Shown: one piece after another, positions 1-4,593 of the stretch
How the letters are laid out: every line of letters starts with the position of its first letter
Position numbering within the stretch: the stretch's first letter is position 1
Source of the DNA: an uncultured Eubacterium sp.
GTDB lineage: Bacteria; Bacillota; Clostridia; Lachnospirales; Lachnospiraceae
Direction: 5' to 3'
NCBI GenBank assembly: GCA_947573465.1
Contig: CANPET010000105.1
Span: 1-6,161, forward strand
Length of the DNA: 6,161 nucleotides
Made by a program: the position numbers and the translations under genes
The notes under the pieces: model-generated
Told to the model about the DNA's origin: nothing
The model's database searches: none
The model's input: only the letters and a program-made list of their open reading frames with translations

Positions 1-1
1 T

Positions 2-889
2 GAATGGATCAGTGTAGACCTTGGTAAGGTATATAGTGTAGGTAAAGTAGTTCTTACATGGGAAGCAGCATACGGAAAAGATTATGACATTCAGGTTTCA
101 ACAGACGGAAATAACTGGACTACAGTTAAGAAGATGAGAGATCAGGATGGCGGAGAAGATGTTATTGAGTTTACACCAGTAAATGCAAGACATGTAAGAA
201 TGCAAGGTGTAAAACGTTCTTCAGGATATGGATATTCACTATATAGCATGGAAGTATTTTCAGGTAAGGGTGGTTCAACAGAAACACCAGATGTAGGGGA
301 TATTACAGGAAAGAATTTAGCAGAGAATAAGGATGCTTATAGTTCAAGTAAAGAGGGCGATAATGTTTCTGCAAAATATGCAGTAGACGGAAACAAGGGA
401 ACACGTTGGAGTTCTGCCTTTACAGATGACGAGTGGATGTATGTAGATCTTGGAAAAGCATATGATGTGAACAAAGTAGTGCTTACATGGGAAGGCGCTT
501 ACGGAAAAGACTATGATATTCAGGTATCTATGGATGGAATAAACTGGACTACAGTAAAAGCTATGAGAAATCAGGATGGTGGAGAAGATGTAGTAGAGTT
601 TGATACAGTATCTGCAAGATATGTGAAGATGCAGGGTATTGCAAGAGCTACAGGATACGGATATTCTCTTTGGGAGATGGAAGTATATGGTGGCAAGAGC
701 ACACAGCAGCCAGAAAAACCAACAGAACCTGAAACAGAGGCACCTACATCACCAGTATCTGGCACAAATGTTGCATTAGGCAAGGATGTAGAACAGTCCG
801 GCGCAGAAGCAACAGCAATGGGAGCAGACAAGACTGTTGATGGAAATAAAGGTACCCGCTGGTCATCAAATTTTGATGATGATGCATAG
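2..889 (+). CDS. Secreted protein with tandem discoidin (F5/8 type C, CBM32-like) domains, 3' part only
   Basis: The frame is open from the first full codon at base 2, so the start lies upstream of the window. The visible part holds the C-terminal half of one discoidin domain (about 2-280), a short Gly/Ser/Thr linker, a complete second domain (about 306-695), a Pro/Thr/Glu-rich linker (about 700-765) and the first third of another domain. Family marks are DGNKGTRWSS, EWMYVDLGK, VVLTWEGAYGKDYDIQVS and GYGYSLWEMEVYG. Such domains usually bind sugars and hang on extracellular glycoside hydrolases or adhesins of gut Firmicutes; any catalytic part would be upstream and is not seen. The frame ends at TAG 887-889 in the middle of the third domain, just after FDDDA, where the other copies have EW. 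The product is therefore probably C-terminally truncated. The domain assignment is firm; the ligand and the whole protein's function are unknown. Confidence 0.85.
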   Translation, partial: EWISVDLGKVYSVGKVVLTWEAAYGKDYDIQVSTDGNNWTTVKKMRDQDGGEDVIEFTPVNARHVRMQGVKRSSGYGYSLYSMEVFSGKGGSTETPDVGDITGKNLAENKDAYSSSKEGDNVSAKYAVDGNKGTRWSSAFTDDEWMYVDLGKAYDVNKVVLTWEGAYGKDYDIQVSMDGINWTTVKAMRNQDGGEDVVEFDTVSARYVKMQGIARATGYGYSLWEMEVYGGKSTQQPEKPTEPETEAPTSPVSGTNVALGKDVEQSGAEATAMGADKTVDGNKGTRWSSNFDDDA

Positions 890-1123
890 ATTGACATTAA
901 TAAAGTAGTACTTACATGGGAAAATGCTTATGGTAAAGCATACGATATTCAGGTATCAAATGATGCAAAGACATGGACTACTGTAGCAGAAATGCGTGAC
1001 CAGGATGGTGGCGAAGATGTTGTCGAATTTAAGACAGTAAATGCAAGATATGTGAAATTCCAAGGTGTAAAACGTGCCATGGGATATGGATATTCCATGT
1101 GGGAATTTGAAGTGTTTGCAAAA
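2..1123 (+). repeat. Three tandem discoidin-domain repeats, 429-bp period
   Basis: The segment AAAGTAGT followed by CTTACATGGGAA recurs at about 44, 473 and 902, a spacing of 429 bases each time, with long near-identical DNA stretches around it. The third interval keeps 429 only because a longer Pro/Thr/Glu linker offsets the missing eight codons. DNA-level similarity this high means the copies could recombine and change domain number. Confidence 0.8.
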
Positions 1124-1126
1124 TAA
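890..1126 (+). pseudogene. Severed remainder of the third discoidin domain
   Basis: Reading on in the same frame past the TAG at 887-889 gives IDINKVVLTWENAYGKAYDI and then the rest of a discoidin domain, with DQDGGEDVVEF, NARYVKFQGVKR and GYGYSMWEFEVFAK, closing at TAA 1124-1126 with TGA directly behind. Against the two upstream copies, TAG sits where the conserved Trp codon (TGG) of EW is expected, and about eight codons (the YVDLGKAY segment) are missing between it and the DINKVV strand. The lesion is in frame, so the remainder would be restored only by stop readthrough, and the domain would still lack a core segment. I see no ribosome-binding site that would start this part on its own. 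Most likely it is decayed coding sequence; a sequencing error could explain the stop but not easily the deletion. Confidence 0.75.
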
Positions 1127-1155
1127 TGATAAAATAATAGAAGAAACTTAAAAAT

Positions 1156-1215
1156 AAAGCTCTTCCAGCAGAAGAACACACACTAAAGAGTAGTGTTCAA
1201 TGTTGGAAGAGCTTT
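1156..1215. terminator. Large hairpin, probable (bidirectional) terminator
   Basis: The arms 1156-1170 (AAAGCTCTTCCAGCA) and 1201-1215 (TGTTGGAAGAGCTTT) pair over 15 bp with a single G-T wobble. Inside, GAACAC 1174-1179 pairs with GTGTTC 1193-1198. It sits 30 bases after the stop of the discoidin gene, where a terminator is expected. On the + strand the 3' side has only TTTAAAT, a poor U-tract. On the - strand the arm runs into TTTATTTTT, a much better one, although no - strand gene is visible. Termination in both directions is an inference. Confidence 0.55.
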
Positions 1216-1285
1216 AAATAAAGTCTACAAGTTAGATGAATGGGCTTTATAAGAAGAGCATGTCAATTATAAGAGGAGAAAAGAT

Positions 1286-1966
1286 ATGAAAAAGAAAATA
1301 TTTTTTGCTGTAATTGTAACAATAATTGTATATTGTGGGAAAATATCAATAAATTGCTTTGCTTCTATCCCACGATATAATATGAATCAATATAAAAAGG
1401 TTACTGTAAAAAAGAGTAATAAAGTTAAATTTGTACAGCCTGCAAAGAGTAAGATTACGTGGAAAGTTTCTAATAAAAGGATTGCCACAATTAATAAAAA
1501 AGGGGTGTTGAGAACAAAAAAATGTGGAAAGTTGAAAGTGATAGCAAAAACATTTAAGAAAAAATATATTTGTAATGTTACAATAAAAAAGAAAATAGTT
1601 CGAGCTACAGAGAAAACAGTGTATGGAAATACTATAAAGATAAATGATGAAAGCATAGATTTTATAATATACAATAAGTCCGATGAATGTATTTCATTAG
1701 TACTTCCCAAATTGGAATATAATGATAAAGGAATATGGGAAGCAGAGAGTAAAAAGTCCAATATAGTGAATATAGGAGTTTGGCCGACTATTATTATTTT
1801 GCCAAGAAGTAATTATAGAGGAAATTTTAATTATTCGACTTATGATATGATACATAGTCATTATAGGTTAGTATTTGATAAAGTTTTTGTTGGACCAAAT
1901 TATAAAAAAGAATTAAAAACTTCAGTTAGTTCAGTATTTGAAAATGCTGGGAATGTAGGAAATTAA
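1286..1966 (+). CDS. Small secreted protein with one BIG2-like Ig domain
   Basis: This is a 226-residue protein. Residues 1-18 form a Lys-rich start plus hydrophobic core typical of a Sec signal peptide, with likely cleavage after CFA (residue 26). Residues about 36-100 read like a bacterial Ig-like group 2 domain: ITWKVSNKRIATINKKGVL, then GKLKVIAKTFKKKYICNVTI. Residues about 112-200 (IDFIIYNKSDECISLVLPKL, KGIWEAES, IIILPRSNYRGNF, HYRLVFDKV) look like a second beta-sandwich, similar in pattern to Ig-like domains that shape a 'W...pg...YR' core; this is a weaker guess. There is no LPXTG anchor, lipobox or enzyme motif. The AGGAG at 1274-1278 lies 7 nt before the ATG and supports this start. 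The gene stands alone between two terminator-like hairpins. Its codons are visibly more A-rich than those of leuCD, hinting at a different history. The function is unknown. Confidence 0.8.
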   Translation: MKKKIFFAVIVTIIVYCGKISINCFASIPRYNMNQYKKVTVKKSNKVKFVQPAKSKITWKVSNKRIATINKKGVLRTKKCGKLKVIAKTFKKKYICNVTIKKKIVRATEKTVYGNTIKINDESIDFIIYNKSDECISLVLPKLEYNDKGIWEAESKKSNIVNIGVWPTIIILPRSNYRGNFNYSTYDMIHSHYRLVFDKVFVGPNYKKELKTSVSSVFENAGNVGN

Positions 1967-1972
1967 CAATAT

Positions 1973-2030
1973 AATCCCTTCAAACAAATGAAAGATAAAT
2001 TTTCAGAGTTTGGAGGGGTTTTATTATATA
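1973..2030 (+). terminator. Intrinsic terminator after the BIG2-like gene
   Basis: AATCCCTTCAAAC (1973-1985) pairs with GTTTGGAGGGGTT (2008-2020) over 13 bp with two G-T wobbles, around a 22-nt loop that can itself fold (TGAAA with TTTCA). It is followed by TTTATTATATA. It starts 6 bases after the TAA of the upstream gene, the standard position. Confidence 0.8.
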
Positions 2031-2383
2031 TAACTATTGAATGCAGTACATACCTGTAAATTTGTATTGTTCAGCTTATAAGTGTCAGAAATCAGGTATA
2101 CATGAAGTACAATTCATTCCTAAAAAACGACATTTCATTACGCTCATCTGATTTAGAGACTAAATTTTGTATAATAAAAATAAGTTATTATTTGTTCGTG
2201 ACTGTGAGATAATCATAAAATATCTTTCAATGGAGGTTCAAAAGTGATACATAAAAAGACAAAAGGCAGATAATATTTTGAAAAAAATAAAGCACCTGTA
2301 TCTGTTTCTCTGAATGGAAATTTAGGCAATTAATGTTGACGAAGAAAATCGTAGTTGAATCGTAGTTGGGTTATATATAATCA
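2031..2383. other. Gene-free spacer upstream of the leuCD promoter
   Basis: No convincing gene is seen in these 353 bases. Contents: an imperfect inverted repeat between about 2038-2056 and 2093-2116, with a perfect core TACCTG/CAGGTA at 2051-2056 and 2093-2098; and a well-placed GGAGG (2232-2236) before a GTG at 2244 that opens only nine codons (to TAA 2271-2273), after which the same frame reads 19 more codons to 2331-2333. That frame may be a relic of a broken small gene. The right end carries the 11-bp tandem repeat listed separately. I find no T-box signature (no TGGNACCGCG-type antiterminator core) and no known riboswitch. Confidence 0.5.
2347..2368. repeat. Perfect 11-bp tandem repeat, possible operator
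   Basis: AATCGTAGTTG occurs twice head to tail (2347-2357 and 2358-2368), ending 15 bases before the -35 box at 2384. An 11-bp period is about one helical turn, so two protein subunits would sit on the same face of the DNA. A role as activator or repressor site for leuCD is inference from position only. Confidence 0.5.
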
Positions 2384-2412
2384 TTGACTAAGCGGGTATT
2401 TTGGTCTAAAAT
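2384..2412 (+). promoter_or_regulatory. Sigma-A-type promoter for leuCD
   Basis: TTGACT (2384-2389) and TAAAAT (2407-2412) are separated by 17 nt, the optimal spacing, each with one mismatch to consensus. The predicted transcript start near 2418-2420 coincides with the left target duplication of the following mobile element. The leader to the leuC ATG would be about 273 nt and would begin with that element. It is the best promoter match I found in the 1967-2692 gap. Confidence 0.65.
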
Positions 2413-2418
2413 ATAAAA

Positions 2419-2426
2419 GATTATGT
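2419..2426. repeat. Left target-site duplication of the MITE
   Basis: GATTATGT abuts the left terminal repeat and is repeated exactly at 2629-2636. The next base after each copy is G as well, so a 9-bp duplication cannot be excluded, but 8 bp leaves the terminal repeats perfectly symmetrical. Confidence 0.7.
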
Positions 2427-2444
2427 GTAACAGTTCAGCCATGC

Positions 2445-2505
2445 GATATAAAATGTATATAGCAAAAGGCAGCTTGCAGACTATTTGCTATATACATTTT
2501 ATATC
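2445..2505. repeat. 22-bp perfect inverted repeat (long hairpin) inside the MITE
   Basis: The arms 2445-2466 and 2484-2505 are perfect reverse complements over 22 bases, with a 17-nt loop (2467-2483). CAT/ATG pairs lie just outside after a 2-nt mismatch. The arms are AT-rich and no T-tract follows, so it does not look like an intrinsic terminator. In RNA it would be a long uninterrupted duplex, a possible RNase III substrate. Confidence 0.85.
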
Positions 2506-2514
2506 ATATGGTGA

Positions 2515-2626
2515 GCCATAACAGCGAGAAGTAGCGGAGCGGATTCGAGCTGTTGGCTGAACTGCTAGTGATGGGCTATAACAGCGAGAAGTAGCGAAGC
2601 GGATTCGAGCTGATGGCTGAACTGTT
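2515..2626. repeat. Two 60-bp-period direct repeats in the MITE, each able to fold
   Basis: The unit 2515-2566 recurs at 2575-2626 with four substitutions (2517/2577, 2536/2596, 2553/2613, 2565/2625). Each contains AGCGAGAA, then GCGGAGC or GCGAAGC, then TTCGAGCT. In the first unit AGCC (2514-2517) and AACAGC (2520-2525) pair with GCTGTT (2549-2554) and GGCT (2555-2558), leaving a 2-nt AT bulge; inside lie tandem G-A mismatches (2526-2527 against 2547-2548) and GAA/TTC. Both units end in GGCTGAACTG, so the left terminal repeat can pair with either one. Confidence 0.75.
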
Positions 2627-2628
2627 AC

Positions 2629-2636
2629 GATTATGT
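2629..2636. repeat. Right target-site duplication of the MITE
   Basis: This is the second copy of GATTATGT, directly after the right terminal repeat. Removing the element plus one copy would bring the promoter to about 64 nt upstream of the leuC start, an ordinary leader length, which supports insertion into an existing leader. Confidence 0.7.
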
Positions 2637-2651
2637 GATTATGCTACATAA

Positions 2652-2665
2652 CGTGTATATACACG
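2652..2665. promoter_or_regulatory. 14-bp perfect palindrome before the leuC ribosome-binding site
   Basis: CGTGTATATACACG is a perfect 14-bp palindrome ending 13 bases before AGGAGG (2679-2684). It could be an operator half-site pair or a small leader hairpin. Only the symmetry is seen; the role is a guess. Confidence 0.35.
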
Positions 2666-2692
2666 AATGAATAGATAAAGGAGGAAATCATC

Positions 2693-3958
2693 ATGGGAAT
2701 GACTATGACTCAGAAAATTCTGGCAAAACATGCCGGATTAGACAGCGTTGTGGCAGGACAATTAATTGAAGCTGATTTAGATTTAGTTTTAGGAAATGAC
2801 GTTACTGCTCCAGTGGCTATTAAAGAAATGGAAAAGATGGATGTGGACTGTGTATTCTGTAAGGATAAAATTGCATTAGTACCGGATCATTTTACACCGA
2901 ATAAGGATATTAAGTCAGCAGAACTTTACAAGTGTGTAAAGGATTTCGCAGAAGAAAATGATATTACAAACTATTTTGAAACAGGCAGAGTTGGTATCGA
3001 GCATGCACTGCTTCCTGAAAAAGGACTAGTAGTAGCAGGAGATGTTGTCATTGGTGCGGATTCTCATACATGTACATATGGAGCACTCGGTGCTTTTTCA
3101 ACAGGTGTTGGCAGTACAGATATGGCTGCCGGCATGGCAACAGGAAAGGCTTGGTTTAAAGTGCCATCAGCCATTAAGTTTACTTTGACAGGAAAGCCTG
3201 CAAAATGGGTTAGTGGTAAAGATGTTATTCTTCACATTATTGGAATGATTGGTGTAGATGGAGCTCTTTATCGCTCAATGGAATTTATGGGAGATGGTGT
3301 ACAGTATCTTTCCATGGATGACAGATTTGCTATGACAAATATGGCAATCGAAGCAGGTGGAAAGAATGGTATCTTCGTTGTTGATGATTTGACACGTGAA
3401 TATATGAAGGAACATTCTACAAAAGAGTTTACAGAATATGCTCCAGATGAGGACGCAGTATATGATGAAGAATATACAATCGATTTGAGTAAATTACAGC
3501 CGACAGTAGCATTCCCTCATCTTCCAGAGAACACAAAGACAATTGACAATGTAGGAGATGTGAAAATCGATCAGGTTGTGATTGGTTCTTGTACAAATGG
3601 TAGAATTGAAGATATGAGAATTGCAGCAAAGGTTCTGGAAGGAAGAGAAGTAAAGAAGGGGGTAAGATGTATCATATTCCCTGCTACACAGGCTGTATAT
3701 TTACAGTGTATTGAGGAAGGTCTTGCTTCTATCTTTATTAAGGCAGGCTGTGCTCTCAGCACACCAACATGTGGACCTTGTCTTGGTGGACATATGGGTA
3801 TCCTTGCAAAAGGAGAGAGAGCTATTGCTACAACAAACAGAAACTTTGTAGGTCGTATGGGTGACCCTGAATCAGAAGTATATCTTGCTAGTCCGGCAGT
3901 TGCAGCAGCCAGTGCAGTAACAGGAAAGATTTCCGGACCGGAAGAGTTAGGATTATAG
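2693..3958 (+). CDS. leuC: 3-isopropylmalate dehydratase large subunit
   Basis: LeuC is the large, iron-sulfur subunit of isopropylmalate isomerase, which converts 2-isopropylmalate to 3-isopropylmalate in cytoplasmic leucine synthesis. At 421 residues it is the short archaeal/clostridial type, in the HacA/LeuC family that also includes homoaconitase. Visible motifs are GADSHTCTYG (121-130), GVGSTDMA (138-145) and GSCTNGR (298-304), with the three [4Fe-4S] ligands Cys300, Cys360 and Cys363 (the last two in TCGPC). All are present, so the enzyme looks active. The AGGAGG at 2679-2684, 8 nt before the ATG, fixes the start; further Met codons at residues 3 and 5 are less well spaced. leuD follows after 10 nt, and its ribosome-binding site overlaps the leuC stop. 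No leuA or leuB is in the window, so a citramalate or homocitrate substrate cannot be excluded, though isopropylmalate (and citramalate, for isoleucine) is usual in this group. Confidence 0.93.
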   Translation: MGMTMTQKILAKHAGLDSVVAGQLIEADLDLVLGNDVTAPVAIKEMEKMDVDCVFCKDKIALVPDHFTPNKDIKSAELYKCVKDFAEENDITNYFETGRVGIEHALLPEKGLVVAGDVVIGADSHTCTYGALGAFSTGVGSTDMAAGMATGKAWFKVPSAIKFTLTGKPAKWVSGKDVILHIIGMIGVDGALYRSMEFMGDGVQYLSMDDRFAMTNMAIEAGGKNGIFVVDDLTREYMKEHSTKEFTEYAPDEDAVYDEEYTIDLSKLQPTVAFPHLPENTKTIDNVGDVKIDQVVIGSCTNGRIEDMRIAAKVLEGREVKKGVRCIIFPATQAVYLQCIEEGLASIFIKAGCALSTPTCGPCLGGHMGILAKGERAIATTNRNFVGRMGDPESEVYLASPAVAAASAVTGKISGPEELGL

Positions 3959-3968
3959 GAGGTAAGAT

Positions 3969-4457
3969 ATGAAGGCAGAAGGAAGAGTATTTAAATATGG
4001 AAGCAATGTAGATACAGACGTTATTATCCCAGCCAGATATCTGAATGTTCCAGATGCGGCAGAGCTTGCAAAGCATTGTATGGAAGATATTGATAAAGAA
4101 TTTGTTGATAAAGTTAATGATGGAGACATTATTGTAGCTGATAAAAACTTTGGTTGTGGTTCTTCCAGAGAGCATGCACCAATTGCTATTAAAGCAGCAG
4201 GTGTCAGCTGTGTAATCGCTGAAACATTTGCAAGAATTTTTTATCGTAATGCGATTAATATTGGACTTCCGATTATTGAATGTCCGGAAGCAGCAAAAGG
4301 AATCGAAGATGGCGACCAGGTTGAGGTTGATTTTGACAGTGGAAAAATCTACAATAAAACAAAAGGTACAGAATTTCAGGGTCAGGCATTCCCTGAATTT
4401 ATGCAGAATATTATCAGTAATGGTGGATTAATTAACTACATAAACAACGGAAAGTAA
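3969..4457 (+). CDS. leuD: 3-isopropylmalate dehydratase small subunit
   Basis: LeuD is the swivelling small subunit that completes the active site with LeuC. At 162 residues it has the usual length for the clostridial/archaeal type. Motifs include GSNVDTDVIIPARYLN (11-26), NFGCGSSREHAP (60-71) and IAETFARIFYRNAINIGLP. The residues after ARYL form the loop that helps set substrate choice in this family; here it reads YLNV. Homoaconitase small subunits tend to have YLRT, so this leans towards isopropylmalate or citramalate, as an inference. The AGGAGG at 3957-3962 overlaps the leuC TAG and lies 6 nt before the ATG, which suggests translational coupling and equal amounts of both subunits. The product is expected to work only as a LeuCD heteromer. 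Confidence 0.93.
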   Translation: MKAEGRVFKYGSNVDTDVIIPARYLNVPDAAELAKHCMEDIDKEFVDKVNDGDIIVADKNFGCGSSREHAPIAIKAAGVSCVIAETFARIFYRNAINIGLPIIECPEAAKGIEDGDQVEVDFDSGKIYNKTKGTEFQGQAFPEFMQNIISNGGLINYINNGK

Positions 4458-4501
4458 AAAGAAGCGCGAACGAAGTGAGCATTTATTTTTACTGGTTGTT
4501 T

Positions 4502-4563
4502 AGCGAGAAAATGAATCGCAAGTGTAACTTGCGTTTTCTGCGGAGCAGAAATATTTTCGAGCT
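4502..4563. repeat. Branched hairpin element between leuD and thrC, related to the MITE repeats
   Basis: The outer arms AGC-GA-GAAAAT (4502-4512) and ATTTTC-GA-GCT (4553-4563) pair around tandem G-A mismatches (4505-4506 against 4559-4560). They enclose two perfect hairpins: CGCAAGT/ACTTGCG with loop GTA (4517-4533) and TTTCTGC/GCAGAAA with loop GGA (4535-4551). Together these make a three-way junction. The blocks AGCGAGAA, GCGGAGC and TTCGAGCT match, in the same order, blocks in both MITE units at 2523-2551 and 2583-2611. No T-tract follows, so it is not a standard terminator; readthrough from leuD into thrC is possible. The rest of the 136-nt spacer has a T-rich run at 4481-4490 without a convincing stem. 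Confidence 0.65.
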
Positions 4564-4581
4564 TAACATAAAGAAGTGTAT

Positions 4582-4587
4582 AAGGAG
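4582..4587 (+). promoter_or_regulatory. Ribosome-binding site that sets the thrC start
   Basis: AAGGAG lies 6 nt before the ATG at 4594. An in-frame GTG at 4576 would give six more residues, but it overlaps the upstream side of this site and has no site of its own, so the ATG is preferred. Confidence 0.8.
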
Positions 4588-4593
4588 AAAATT

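Larger units (their letters stand above)
2427..2628. mobile_element. 202-bp MITE-like element in the leuCD leader
   Basis: The ends GTAACAGTTCAGCCAT (2427-2442) and ATGGCTGAACTGTTAC (2613-2628) are perfect 16-bp inverted repeats. They are flanked by GATTATGT at 2419-2426 and 2629-2636, an 8-bp direct repeat expected from target duplication. There is no coding frame, so any movement would need a transposase supplied in trans. Inside are a 22-bp perfect hairpin and two 60-bp direct repeats, the first of which ends in a variant of the right terminal repeat. It lies between the leuCD promoter and leuC, so it is probably transcribed. The parent transposase family is not known; 8-bp duplications occur in several families, including ISL3. 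The structural case is strong, but mobility itself is not shown by one copy. Confidence 0.75.

Noticed and set aside
887..889. Pyrrolysine or other recoding at the amber codon
   Set aside because: The codon replaces a conserved Trp in a repeat that also lacks eight codons, and no recoding machinery is visible; loss of function is simpler.
571..897. Minus-strand reading frames opposite the discoidin repeats, and similar ones at 949-1179, 1387-1761, 3429-3762, 3888-4175 and 4893-5084
   Set aside because: They lie antisense to well-supported genes, lack ribosome-binding sites and recognisable domains, and are shadows of the + strand codon pattern.
2531..2551. tRNA-like T-arm (GGATTCGAGCT) in the 60-bp repeats
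   Set aside because: There is a loose resemblance to the TTCGA loop only; no acceptor stem, anticodon arm or suitable length, and the stretch is better explained by the local hairpin.
2515..2626. CRISPR array
   Set aside because: There are only two copies, and the 'spacer' between them is just eight bases; the repeats fit inside a MITE with defined ends.
2031..2692. T-box or other known riboswitch in the leuC leader
   Set aside because: A leucine T-box would be expected for this operon type, but I find no TGGNACCGCG-like antiterminator core, no specifier-loop arrangement, and no terminator with T-tract before leuC.
4228..4431. Alternative + strand frame inside leuD
   Set aside because: It overlaps conserved LeuD motifs in another frame and has no family features.
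4529..4557. Promoter for thrC (TTGCGT, 17 nt, TATTTT)
   Set aside because: The spacing is ideal but both boxes are poor matches, and the bases are already accounted for by the hairpin pair in the structured element; too weak to list.
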